From Candidatus Avelusimicrobium gallicola (GTDB lineage: Bacteria; Elusimicrobiota; Elusimicrobia; Elusimicrobiales; UBA9959), in assembly GCA_020722185.1 (NCBI GenBank), contig DYLH01000001.1, forward strand, positions 1-56,315: a DNA stretch of 56,315 bases, read 5' to 3'. The position numbers were made by a program, and so were the translations under genes. This document shows, one piece after another, positions 24,801 to 39,800 of this stretch. The first letter of the stretch is position 1. Every line of letters begins with the position of its first letter. The notes beneath the pieces were generated by a model. It was given only the letters and a program-made list of their open reading frames with translations, was not told the origin of the DNA and did no database searches.

Positions 24801-27800
24801 TTGCTTCTCTGGCAGGGGATACAACAAATTATATTTCAATTGAGATTTACGACATAGCTGGAAATACAACTACAATAGTGGATGCTTTTAGGGTATTGAA
24901 AGATACTACTTCTCCTTCCTATGTAAATTGGGAGACAGGAGGGGATTTAGTCTGGAGAAATACTGGGAGAAATTACAATGTAGATTTTGAAGATTTTGCT
25001 TCAAATTTAGCAGGGGCCGAATATGAGGCATGGACAGGTGCCAATAAAACGGGCGAACAGAAAATCGCTTTAACAGCAATACCCGGGGTTAGTGGGAATT
25101 CTTTCACTTCTGATTGGCCTGTGGATTTTGCTTCTCTGTCAGGGGATGCAACAAATTATATTTCAATTGAGTTCTATGATGTGTCTGGAAATACCACTAC
25201 TATAAGCGATGCTTTTTTTATACTTAAAGACACCACTTCGCCAAGTATTGTTTCTCTCTTGAGCCCTTTAGATGGAGTTAAAACAAATAGTCAGTTCTGG
25301 TTTTTTGATTGGACTAATTCAAGCGATACTGGTGGCGGTATTTCAAATTACGAGATGGAAATAGCTACTTCAACGGATTTTACAACTATAGCTTATTCAA
25401 GTTCGCCAGAAGTTTCCCATGCGTCTTTTGGCCTTTTAGCTGAAAATACTTATTATTGGCGTGTTAGAGCTAAAGATATAGCAGGTAATTTTAGCTATTA
25501 CTCTTCGACAAGAACCTTTACAATAGACCTTACCTCTCCTAGCATCATTGACAATCAGACAGGTGACAATATCTGGCGGAATACAAATAGCGGTATATAC
25601 AATGTGGATTTTGAAGACTTAGGTGGAGGGCTTTTAAGTAAATTTCAAGTTAAAGCCACAACAGGGCCAAATCAAAGCGGAGAAATTGTAGTAGATTGGT
25701 ACGATGTGGCTACAAATATAAATTTGCAACTTTATGACAGCAATTGGGGTATACCAGCTTTTGTTTTTGATTCTATACAGTCTGGAGTTACTGCCTATGT
25801 TTCAGTAAGAGCTTATGACAATGTGGGAAATATAGGTGAGCAAAATGATGTTTTTTATATTTTGAAAGATACAGTTTCTATCTTTATAGTCGACAATCAA
25901 GCTGGGGATGATGTCTGGCATAAAATAAATCCAGGTTCGGTTTATAATGTTTCTTTCAATGATATTGGCGGCTCATTGATAGACACTATTGAATATTCTG
26001 CCTGGACAGGGACAAATCAAACAGGCTTGAATACAATCCCTTGGACTACTATTTCCTCTGGGCCGGCGAATATTCAAAATTTCTCAAGTTTATGGGGCGT
26101 TTCTGATTCTTCCTGGACGGCTTTGTCGCAAGGCTTCAACTACATATCTGTCAGGGCATGGAATATAGCTGGCACAACTTCTACTCTGAATGATGTTTTC
26201 TACATTAAAAAAGATACCACAACTCCAAATGTGGCGGACAATCAATCTGGCGATGATGTATGGAGAAAATCAGCTGGAACCTTGTACAATGTAGATTTCA
26301 ATGATACTGGCGGTTCATTGATAAATGGGATTGAGTATGCAATATACTCAAATCCCGGGATGAGTGGAACTTTAAGAAAGGATTGGACGCCTATAATTCA
26401 GCCGCCTTTGGGAGCTTCGTCTTATACTCAGGATTGGTCTGTGGATTTTACGGCTTTGTCAGAAGGTGAGACGACAAATTATATCTCAGTAAGAGTTTGG
26501 GATATAGCGGGGAGCACGACTACCATTTTCGATGTTTTCTACATAAATAAAGATATTACTCTTCCTTCGATTTCTGATAATCAGCCAGGGGATGATGTTT
26601 GGAGATCTTCATCTGGTACGGTTTATGATGTGGATTTCAATGATTTCGGCGGCTCTTTGCTGGATTATGCTGAAGTTAAAATTACGACAGGGACAGGTCA
26701 AAGCGGAACTCTTATTTCTGATTGGACTACTTTTCTTTCAAACATAAGTTCTACTTCTTATTCCCAGGATTGGGCATTGAGTTCTTCTCTATGGGATGCT
26801 CTGGCTGGTGGGATAAACTACATCTCTGTACGCGTTTATGATAAAGCTGGTAATACGCAGACCTATGGCGATATTTTCTATATTAAGAAAGATACAGTTG
26901 CTCCGACTATAGAGGACAATCAAACAGGAGATGCAATTTGGCGCGCTTCATCCGGGCTATACAATGTAGACTTCAATGATATTGGCGGCTCTTTGCTCAA
27001 TAAGGTTCAGGTTAAAATAACAACAGGTCTCAATCAAACTGGTACTTTGATTGTTGATTGGAGCGATGTGTTAACCGGGATAAATTCCTATTCTTATTCA
27101 AGCGATTGGGCTATCCCATCTTCAATTTGGGACTTGCTTCCTAATGGAACCTCGTATATTTCTGTAAGAGTTTATGACAATAGTGGACTAAGCGCTGATA
27201 AGGTTGATGCTTTCTATGTCTTGAAGGATACCTCTGTCCCTGTCATAATCGACAATCAGATCGGGGATGATACATGGCGAAGATTTGGCGGCACACTGTA
27301 TGATATTGACTTTGTAGATAATGGAGCGGGTCTCTCAGGCGCTAGATATGAGGCATGGACAGGGTCTGGAAAAACAGGGATTCAAAAAATACCGCCAACA
27401 GAAATAAGCGGAGTTTCAGGGACAAGTTTTACGACTAATTGGAGCATAGATTTTACTTTGTTAGAACAGGGCACAAATTATATTTCAGTTGAAGTTTATG
27501 ATAAACTTGGCTCTACAGCTACACTAATAGACGCTTTTTATGTGAAGAAAGACAATGTATCCCCCACCATTTCTGACAATCAAATTGGCGATTATACATG
27601 GAGGAATTCAAGTGGAACTCTTTACGATGTGGATTTTCAGGATTTGACTTCTCTGCTTGCCACAGCCCAGTATACTATTTATTCTGCGCCGTCTTTTGGT
27701 GGGAATCTTATTGTGGCTTGGAGCGATATTTCCTCTAACTTGAATGTATCTTCTTATGTAGATCCCTGGTCTCTGGCTTCTAATCACTGGGATTTGCTTC

Positions 27801-30800
27801 CCGCTGGAACTTCTTATGTCTCTGTTAGGGTCTATGACAATTCAGGAAATTTGTCTCAAATAAATGATGTGTTTTTTATTCAAAAGGATACTCAAAATCC
27901 AAGCGTGGATTTAACTTTAATCAATTCAACTAGCGACATAAATGGGGCTTATTATGGTCCATATGCTCTGGATCCGGGAAGTGTTTTTGATGTGGACTTT
28001 TATGATCAAGGATATTCAAAAATAAAAAATCCGCAGTATGCTATTTATTCAGGAGCTTCTTTAGGTGGAACTCAAGTCAAAGACTGGACCAATATAACAC
28101 TTAATGCCGGCTCCACTTACTATACATCAAATTGGCGTGTTGATTTTTCATCCCTGCTTAAAGAGCCGTCCACAAATTATATTTCAGTCAGGGTTTTTGA
28201 CAATGCTGGCAATTATTCAACAATTGTCGACGCATTCAGGATATTCAGGTCCAGTTCCAATGCTCCTGAGGTTTTTGACAATCAAGAGGGAGATGATGTA
28301 TGGCGCAATGCCAATTCAGGGTTTTATGATGTGGACTTTTCTTCAAATTCAGATTATCAGCTGGATTGGTTTGAAGCTCAGGCTTGGTCGGAGACTGGAC
28401 AATTGGGGGACCTGATAGCCAATTGGACTACGGTTCAGATTGAACTGAACACTAATAACTATACAACTAACTGGCAGCTCCCAACTTCATTTTTTGACAG
28501 TTTAAGAGAGGGGAGAAACTATATTTCTGTCAGAGTCTATGACAAAGCCACACCTCACAATGTCAGCTCGAGAGAAGAGGTTTTTTATGTAAATAAGGAC
28601 ACCACTGCCCCATCTATTCCCATACTATCAATGCCTCAAGGTGTCAATCTAAATTATCCAGATATAATTTTCGATTGGGCGGATTCGAATGCTTTGGCGT
28701 CCGGGACTTCAAACTATGAACTCTTAGTCGCTACTTCAAATGATTTCACAACAATAAATTATTCTTCCAATCCCGCAGATTCTCAATCCTTAAATACTTT
28801 TGCTGAAAATATTTACTACTGGAAAGTCAGGGCAAAAGACAATGCTGAAAATTTCTCTCAATGGACTTCCACAGCTTGGTTTAGGGTGGATTTGACTACT
28901 CCAATAATTACTGATTCACAGGGCGATGCCACTTACTATCAGACATTAAATACCGGACTCTACAATGTGGATTTTTCAGACCTAGGCGGCTCTCTTTTAA
29001 GTAAATTTCAAATCAAAGCTATGACTGGAGCAAATCAAACAGGCGATCTTATATTTGATTGGTCTGACAATACCACGAATATTAATTCAGTTTCCTTTTC
29101 TGCCAATTGGCCTATAGACTCTAATCTCTGGAATTTGCTCCCCAATGGAACATCTTACATATCCATCAAAATTTTAGACTATGCCACAAATTATGCTTCT
29201 TTGATCGATGCTTTCACCGTATTAAAAGATACTGTGCCGCCTTTAATAATAGACAATCAATCTGGGGATGAACTGTGGCGAGACTCTGATCCCGGCGCAA
29301 TCTACAATGTGGATTTTGCAGATGATACCTCGCTTTTGACCACGGCGCAGTATAAGATTCACTCCTTTTCTCAAGAGGGTGGGGCTTTGATAAAAGACTG
29401 GACCAATATATTCACCGACATAAGTTCTTTCACCTATACTGACCCATTAGCTCTATCAAGTGGAGACTGGGCGATTTTGCCTGAAGGCCAATCTTATGTT
29501 TCAGTAAGAGCTTTTGATATGGCTGATTTGAGCAGTTCTTTAATTGACGCTTTTTACATAAGAAAGGATGTCTCAGCCCCATTCATTTCTGACAATCAAG
29601 CGGGCGATACTTTATGGCAGAGTTCTCCTGGGAAAAATTATGATATCGATTTTTATGATACTTTTTCCGGACTTAGCGCCATACAATATCAGGTAAGCAC
29701 TCAACCGGCGGGAGCTTCTCCAATAACTGATTGGATTGATATTAGTGTGCTGACGAATTATCCAACTTATTACACAGATAATTGGTCAGTTGATTTTTCT
29801 ACTCTAGCTATAAATGCCACGAACTATATTTCAGTGAGAGTTTTTGACAGACTTAGTCACTCCGCAACTTTTTACGATGTCTTTTACATACTAAAAGATG
29901 TTACACCGCCTTCAATAGCTGACAATCAGCCGGGAGATGATAGCTGGCGAAATGACAACTCAGCACTTTATGACATAGATTTCAACGATATTGGTGGCTC
30001 TTTGCTCAATAGGGTTCAGGTTAAGATAACAAGCGGAGTCGCTCAGAGTGGGACGCTTATTGCAGATTGGACTGATGTTTTGACAGGTATAAGTACTTCT
30101 CCTTATACTGATGACTGGTCTTTGACTTTCGACCTGTGGAATTTACTCCCCGGCGGAACTTCATATGTCTCAGTTAGAGTTTATGACAATGCTGGCAATT
30201 ATGGAGAAATATCTGATGCTTTCTACATCAAAAAAGACACTATTGCCCCGTCTATATTGGACAATCAAAATGGAGATAATATATGGAGAAATTCAAATAA
30301 TGCTTTCTATGATGTGGATTTCAATGACAATGGCGGAAGTTTACTGGACAAAGTTCAAGTTAAAATAACAACAGGTCCAAATCAAACTGGAACAGTCGTT
30401 TCAGATTGGACTGATGTTTTGACAGGGATAAATTCCTATTCCTATTCAGGTGACTGGTCTCTGAGTTCTGGCCTCTGGGATTTGCTTCCTTCTGGGACAT
30501 CTTATATTAGTATTAAAGTATATGACAGAGCAGGTTCTTTTGCCTCGCTCACAGATGCTTTTTATATTCAGAAAGATACAATACCTCCGACATATTTAGC
30601 TAATCAGACTGGAGATAGCCTATGGAGAAATTCAAATTCAGGTCTCTATGATATTGATTTTAATGATAGCGGTGGAGCATTGCTTTCAAAAATACAGATA
30701 AAGGCTTCGACTAATACTTCAGAGCTCTTGCCAGCTTTGTTTGATTGGACAGACAATATCACTGCCATAAACTCTTTTTCTTATTTGAGCAATTGGCCTC

Positions 30801-33800
30801 TTGATTCTAATCTCTGGAATCTCTTGTCGTCTGGAACCAATTATATATCAGTCAGAATCTATGACTGGGCTGAGAATTACAGTCAGATAAACAATGCCTT
30901 TTACATCTTAAAAGATACTCAAAATCCAACAGCATTGGCTATTTCTCCAACGGATGCTGGAGCGCTCAATTTCAATGTGTTTTACTCTTCTTCAGATTTT
31001 GGTTACTCAGGTGTTGATTATGTAAAATTGTATTATACCTACAATACAGCTTCGCCTCATACTTGGACCCAATATGGAGTTAATTTTACTTCAAGCCCCA
31101 TAGCCTTTTCAGCCCCTCAAAGTGGAACGATAGGTTTCAAAGTGGTGGCCTATGACAGAGCTGGAAATAGCGATGAAACAGATCCTCCGCTTACTACAAG
31201 CGCGCCAGAGCTTACAACCATTATAGACCTTTCATCGCCGCAGATAATTGACAATCAAGCAGGTGATGATGTATGGAGAAAATCAGCTGGAACACTTTAC
31301 AATATTGATTTTTCAGCCTCTGGCTCCTCTCTTTTGGATACTGCTCAATATAGGGTTATGTCTGGCTCAGGGCAAACTGGAACAATTATCAAAGATTGGA
31401 CCACTATATTCTCAAGCATAAATGCTTCAACATATTCCAATGATTGGACTATTGACTTTGACGCTCTTAAATCCAGTTTCAATTATGTCTCTGTACGTAT
31501 TTGGAATAATGCTGGTTCAACAAGCACATTGACTGACGCTTTTTATGTAAAAAAAGATACACAAGCGCCTTTGACAATTGACAATCAGTCTGACGATATT
31601 TACAGAAACTCAGATCTAGGGGCAATCTATGATGTGGATTTTGAAGATGGTTTATCATTGCTTTCAAAGGTTCAATACTCAATCTCTTCTGCTTCACAGT
31701 CAGCTTCCGGCAATATAATCAGCTGGATAGATATAGCCTCAGCTATATCTTCAAATGTTTATACAAATAATTGGGCTATTGATTTTTCAACTCCAGCGCT
31801 TGCAAGTGGAACCACAGGATATGTTTCTGTAAGAGTTTATGATTTAGCTGGAAATATTTCAATAAGTACAGATGTTTTTTCAATTTTCAAAGATACTGTG
31901 CCCCCTTCAATAGCAGACAATCAGTCGGGTGACGATAATTGGCGAAATGTGAATACCGCTATTTACAATGTGGATTTCAATGACAATGGTGGAAGTTTGA
32001 TTGAAAAAGTTCAGGTAAAAATAACAACGGGAATTGCTCAAAGCGGATCTGTTATTGCAGATTGGGCTGATGTTTTGACCGGAATAAATTCTCCATCTTA
32101 TTCTGACAATTGGTCTTTGCCCTCTGGTTTGTGGAATTTGCTTAGTGGTGGAACAAATTATGTTTCTGTCAGAGTTTATGATAAAGCTGGCAATAGCGCC
32201 AATTTGACAGACGCTTTCTATATTTTGAAAGATGTAAATGCCCCTTATATTCTAGACAATCAATCTGGAGATACTGTTTGGCGTTCATCAAATAATGGGA
32301 TTTATGACATAGATTTTCAAGATCTGCTTTCAGGTGTTTCTTCTTTTGATATAAAAGTTACAACAGGACCCGGAGCTGTAGAAATAGTCAGGGATTGGAC
32401 CAACAACCTTTCAAATATAAATTCCACTTCATATAACAATAATTGGTCATTCTCTGAAGATATCTGGAATTCGCTCATTCCTGGATACAACTACATAAGT
32501 ATAAGGTCCTCTGATATTGCTGGGAATATAAGTATTTTAAATGACGCTTTTTATGTAAAAAAAGATACAACAGCTCCTGTGATAATAGACAATCAAACAG
32601 GGGATTTCGTGTGGCGATCCAGTTTTAGCGGAGTTTATTATGATGTGGATTTTACTGATGATTTGTCTTTACTTTTCAAATTTCAGTTAAGGGCTTCAAC
32701 TGGACCAAATGGAACCGGGATATTGGCCTTTGACTGGACAGATAATATCAGCAATATCAATTCTGCTTCCTATAATGACAACTGGTCACTGTCTTCTGAA
32801 CTCTGGAACTTATTGCCTTCTGGCACTTCGTATATCAGTATCCGGGCTTTTGACAATGCTCTGGCTTCTGCCACTATTTTTGACGCTTTTTATGTACTAA
32901 AAGACACAATTTCTCCCTCAACCATAAATGATTTATCAGCCACAAATGGGTCCGAAGGTGAGATAAATATTTCATTTACCGCCCCATATGATTCCCTGAG
33001 TGGAAATTTGTCTTATATTGTCAAGATTTCCTCTTCTGTGGCAATAGATTCAGGCAATTTTGACTTAGCTGAAACCTATACTCAAAACTGGATCCCAGCT
33101 TCAGGCGGTTCGGCTGAAAACTTTGTTTTGACAGGACTTCAGCCCAATACCTTGTACTATGTCGCTATTAAAACTCAGGATAAAGCTGAGAATATTTCAT
33201 CCATATCAAATACTGCGTCCGCCACATCTGGAGCAGACACGACGCCTCCAGCTGATATAACTGATTTGACGGCATTTTCTGGAGCTTTTGAAGGGCAGAT
33301 TGATTTACATTGGACTGCCCCCGGCGACAATATAAATGTAGGGACAGCCACAGTTTATCAGGTAAGATATAGAACAGATGTTCCCATAACTGATACAACA
33401 ATTTGGGACTATGCGAATGTCTACTCTCAAAATTGGACTCCTCTATATGCCGGAGAAACTGAAAATAAAACAATATCAGGTCTTACCCCGGGAACAACTT
33501 ATTATTGGGCAATAAAAACATTGGATGATGTGGGCAATATCTCAGGCCTTTCAAATAGTCCATCAGCTGTGGCTCAGAAAGCTGGGGCTGTTGGCGGAGT
33601 TCTCCTTTATGGAGTAAATGGAGGAGCGGGGGATGTTCCGCATTTTAGGAGATGGAGTCCGCCCAATTGGGGATCGGAACAGACAGGAATTGCAACTGAT
33701 GCATCTGATACGGCTTTAATAAGGCATGTCATTGTCCGCGCCTCAAAACATAGAAATGAAAAGATTGCAGGTATGCTTTCATCAGATGGCGTTCTTCAGA

Positions 33801-36800
33801 TTCAAAGATACAATGGTGTGACGAATACCTGGACCAATGAATGGAGCACCGCCACGATAGGCGCTGCTAATTCAGCATACAGGGGTTTTGACATTGCCTA
33901 TGAACAAAATTCTGGAAGAGCGATGGTTCTATACAGTGGAACTCCAGCGGGGACGCTTTACTACAATATATGGAATGGGACTTCATGGACTGGAGCGATT
34001 TCTTTGACAACTGGAACTGCTTATGCCGCTTTATGGGTAGCGCTTGCCCCAAAACCAAATTCAGATGAATTGATGGCCGCTTTTTCAAAAGCGACTTCTC
34101 GTGAATTGTATGTAATTAGATGGACTTCAACCACATGGAGAGATGGACATCAAGTTATTTCTTCCGTGGGTTCTACAGTAAAACAAAATTTTGATATTGC
34201 ATGGGAGACAAATGGCGGGGAATGCCTCATTATTTACACCGATAATTCAACTAAGGGCCGAGCATTTACAAAAAAATGGAACGGCTCAAGCTGGGCGGCT
34301 TATACAGCCAACAATTTTGCATTTGGCGGGGGAAATGGCGTTCCTCAGTGGTTGAGACTTGTCCCAAATCCAAATCCAGAGTCCCCATATGCTGATTATA
34401 TCTCTGCCTGCTCTGTTGACAATCAATCGGACTGGAACTGTTCAATTTGGAATGGTTCGCAGTGGGCATATCAACAGACTGAAGATCCAACTGTAAGGAA
34501 TGTGGCAAATCAGGCAAGAACTATTGACGCGGCATGGGAGTCAAATGGAAACAAATTGGTAGTTGTAACAGCGGAGACAGTCAATAACATAAGATACGCC
34601 GTATGGAATGCTGGGGCATGGCAAACAACCCTTGCCGCTGGTCCGAGTTTGTCTGGCTGGTCAAATGATCCAAATTATATACAGATGGAATCAGATCCAA
34701 ATACTAATTCCATAGTTCTAAATGCAAGTTCTGCTTCAACTGATTTAAGAGCGGCTAACTGGAATGGAAGTTCATTTGCGCTCGGCGCCACACATACAAC
34801 GGCTATTTCAGCAAATGCTTATCAGCCATTTGGCTTTGCGCTTCATAGACATGATACAAGCCCGCCGACTTTAACTGACAATCAGTCTGGCGATGATACA
34901 TGGAGAAATTTAAATACAGGAGTTTATGATGTGGATGCCAATGATACTGGTGGCTCTCATCTTAAAGAAATACAGGTTAAAATTTATACAGGAGCCAGTC
35001 AAACTGGAGATTTGATAGCTGATTGGGCAACGGCTGTCTCAACTGCTGGAGTTGATTCATATACAGATAACTGGTTTGTGAGCTATGCTCTATGGAATTT
35101 ATTACCTGAAGGGACAAATTATGTATCTCTAAGGGCCAAGGACGGAGCTGAAAATATAAGTGTAAATCCCATAATAGACGCTTTTTATATCAAAAAAGAT
35201 ACTACAAGCCCTGCAATGGTCTCACTCTACCTGCCAACAAATAATTCATATGCCGATACACTTACTCCTTATTTTGATTGGTCTGATTCTTATGATTTGA
35301 CAAGCGGTGTTTCGCTTTATGAACTTCAAGTTTCAAGTGATGAAAGTTTTGCGACATTGGACTATTCCTATTCGGGAGCTTTATCTCAATCTACTGCTAC
35401 AGCTCTTTCAAGCGGAATATACTTTTGGCGCGTGAGAACAAAAGATAATGCAGGCAATTACTCAGCTTATACTTCTACTTACTCATTCGTAATAGACACT
35501 GCCGCTCCAACTTTTGTAGATAATCAGATTGGCGATGATGTGTGGAGAAATACAAATAATGCCCTCTACGATGTAGATTTCAATGAAAGTGAAAGTTTAC
35601 TGGACAAAGTTCAAGTGAAAATAAACACTGGCCCAAATCAAACCGGAACTTTGCTTGCAGATTGGACAGATATTTTGACTAATATAAATTCTGCTTCTTA
35701 TGCAAATAATTGGTCCCTGCCCTCTGTCCTCTGGGATTTACTACAAGATGGAACAAATTATATTTCTATAAAAGCCTTTGACAAAGCTGGAAATTCTAAT
35801 GTGTTAGTGGATGCTTTCTACATAAAGAAAGACATAACTTTACCTCAAATTACAGATAATCAATTGGGCGATGATAATTGGCGCTCTTCAAATGACGCTT
35901 TTTATGATGTGGATTTTATAGATAGTGGTGGAAGTTTATTGAATAAATTTCAGGTTAAAATAACTACAGGACCAAATCAAAGTGGGACCCTTATTGCTGA
36001 TTGGACAGATAATGTAATAAATATTAATTCTTCCGCTTATACTGATTCTTGGTCTTTTCCCTCCAGTCTCTGGGATTTGCTTCCTGCTGGAACATCTTAT
36101 TCATCAGTCAGAGTTTATGACAATGCTGGAAATTCAAAAGATTTAAATGATGTGTTTTACATAAAAAAAGATACTGAGAACCCAACTATTGCGACAAATC
36201 TTTATCCTCCCGATGGATATTACTCCAATACTTCAAATCAAATTTTTGACTGGGATGATTCTTTTGATGGAGCTTCTGGAGTTTATGGATATGAAATTTA
36301 TATCTCAACTTTAACAGATTTTTCAGTAATAACTTCAAGCTCTTTGCTGACAATCTCTCAATATCAGTCAAACAATTTATATAGTGGGACATACTATTGG
36401 CATATTAGATCTATAGATAAAGCTGGAAATTATTCATTTTTCACTTCCACTTATACTCTTTATGTGGACACTGCTTCGCCTTCAATAGTTGACAATCAAA
36501 CAGGTGATGATGTCTGGAGAAATTCCAATCCTGGGGCCATTTATGATGTAGATTTTAATGACACAGGGATATCTTTGCTTGACAGTATTGAGTATAGTGT
36601 CTGGACAGATCTAAATTTTACTGGAACAAATCTTATTTCATGGACTTTGATAACTTCAAGCCCAGCGGCGCTGTCTTCATTCACAGACAATTGGACTGTT
36701 AATTTCTCACTGCTTTCCAATGGCACAAATTATGTTTCTGTTAGGGTTTCAGACAGGGCCCAAAATATTACAACCTTATCCGATGCATTTTACATAAGAA

Positions 36801-39800
36801 AGGACATAAGTTCGCCAACAATAATTGACAATCAACCTGGGGATGATGTCTGGCGAAATTCCGCAGGCACGCTTTATAACATTGATTTTTCAGATATTGG
36901 CGGGTCTAAAATTTCAAAATTTCAATTGAAAATAACAGGTGGCGCTGGTCAGACAGGAACTGTTTATTCAGATTGGTTTGACAGAATTATAAATATAAAC
37001 GCAGATACTTATATAGGCGATTTTGATTTAGGCATCTCAACGTGGACACTTCTGCCAGAAGGCACAAGTTATATTTCTCTAAAAGTTTTTGACAATGCCG
37101 GGAATTTTTCAGAATTAACTGATGCCTTTTATCTCAAAAAGGATACCACCACTCCAACAATAATTGACAATCAATCTGGCGATGATATATGGCGAGTTTC
37201 TTCCGGGACATTTTACAATATAGATTTCTTAGACACAGGCGGAGCGAAGCTTGATCATTTTGACATAAAAATAACAACTGGTCTAAATCAGACAGGAACT
37301 CTTATAGCCGATTGGACAACCATTGTTTCTGGAATAAATTCTGACTCCTATACCTCAGATTGGTCATTAAGCGAAAGTATGTGGAATTATTTGCAAACCG
37401 GCTACAATTATGTTTCAGTTAGAGTTTTTGACAAAGCCGGAAATACTCAGAGTTTAATTGATGCTTTTTATATCAAAAAATCTACAATAGCGCCAATTAT
37501 AATTGACAATCAGCTTGGGGATGATGTCTGGCGAAATGCGGCTGGAACAGTCTACAATGTGGATTTTCAAGATCAGGGAACAAGCGGACTAGATACCGCG
37601 CAGTATAAGATAACTACATTGCCGAATCAAGGTGGAACCGTTCTGAAAGAATGGAGCACAATTGCTTCCGCCATAAATGCTTCAGCCTACAGCTCAGATT
37701 GGCAGGTTGATTTTGCTTCATTATTAGAAGGAGTTACAAATTATGTTTCTGTAAGAGTTTGGGATATAGCTGGCGCAACTACCACTTTAAACGATGTGTT
37801 CTACATTTTGAAAGATGTGACATTGCCTTCAATTAGCGACAATCAAACCGGAGACGATATATGGCGCAATTCTTCTGGAACACTTTACAATATTGATTTC
37901 AGTGATTTAGGTGGAAGTTTATTGAATAAAGTTCAGGTTAAAATAACAACTGGTCCTAATCAAACCGGGACACTTGTAGCCGACTGGACAGACAATATAA
38001 CAGGCATGAATTCCTCATCCTATTCTGATAACTGGCCTCTTTCCACTGCCCTCTGGCCACTCTTGCCTGAGGGACAATCTTATGTATCGGTCAAAATTTA
38101 TGACAATGCCGATAATAGTCAGAGTTTGATAGATGCTTTCTATATTAGAAAAGATACTACAAGTCCATCATTTGTTTCACTCATTTCACCTTCAAATAGT
38201 CAAATAAAGAATGTTTCAAATCCACTATTTGATTGGTCTGATTCTTTAGACCTTATGAGCAGTATTTCAGGCTATGAAATTGAAATTTCCACTAAAGAAG
38301 ATTTTTCTACTGTTGAAATTTCAAGTTTCGTTTTAACTTCTCAAATACAGCCCAATCTTGCCCTTTCAACCACTTACTACTGGCATGTCAGAGCAAAAGA
38401 CAATGCTGGAAATTATTCAGCTTTCAGCTCAACATATTCTGTAATTATTGACACAATCTCGCCGTCAATAATTGACAATCAGCTTGGGGAATATGTCTGG
38501 AGAAATGTAAATCCCGGAGCTATTTATGATATCGATTTTAATGACAATTTGACGGGATTGAGCCAGATTGAATATTCTGCCTGGACAGGCGCTGGTCAAA
38601 CAGGAAACAATGTCATTGACTGGACATTAATTTCATCTGGAACATTGGGTCTTTCATATACTCAAAATTTTGCCATAAATTTTGACTTGCTTGCTGCTGG
38701 AACTAATTATATTTCAGTGAGATCCTGGGATATAGCGCAAACGACAAATACACTAATTGACGCTTTTACAGTTTTGAAAGATACTTTCGCCCCAACTGTG
38801 TCTGACAATCAATTGGGCGACAATATCTGGCGCAATTCAAATAGCGGTCTATATGATGTAGATTTTCAAGATAATCTTTCAATGCTTGCCACTGCGCAGT
38901 ACTATATATCCACACAGCCAAATCAAGGCGGGACTTTGATAGTTGATTGGACAGATATTTTTAGCGCCATAAATTCACCATCCTATGCCAGCAACTGGGC
39001 TATAAGTTACTTTGATTTAATGCCGGAAGGCACATCATATGTTTCAGTTAAAGTATGGGACAATCTTGGACAGACAAATGTTTTGCAGGATGTTTTTTAT
39101 GTATTGAAGGATACTACACCGCCAAATGTAATAGATAATCAGTCGGATATACTGCTTGCAGGAGAGCAGGCCGATGTTTCAAATATAGATGTTGATTTCA
39201 ATGACAATGGCGGTTCTCTTCTTGGTAATATTCAATACACAGCTTGGACTGAACCGGGCAGAATTGGAGGTGAAATTATTCCATGGACCAATATCGCTTC
39301 CGGCATAAATTCAAATTCCTACACAATGAATTGGTCTATTAACTTTGCTGCGCTTCCCAATCTTGCCACATCGTATATATCGGTTAGAGCTTATGACAAT
39401 GCCGGGAATTCGTATTTTTACAATGATGTATTCTGGGTTTACAAGAGAGCCTCCGCACCAGCCATAATAGATAATCAGAGCGGAGATGATGTTTGGAGAA
39501 GGATAAATACGGGTATTTATAATGTAGATTTCCAGTCACAATCTGGAGCAAATCTGGACAAATTTGACATAAGGGCAGCTACAGATATAAATGGAGGTTT
39601 TTACAGCCCGGATTGGACTAATGTCGTTTCAAATATAAATTCAACTCTATATACTGCTGATTGGTCACTTCCTTCTTCATTTTTTGACTTACTTGCGCCC
39701 GGAACCAATTATATATCGGTCAGAGCATATGACCTTGTGCCCAGCTCCGCAACTTTAGAAAATGCTTTCTATGTTTTGAAAGACACTATTGCTCCCACTA

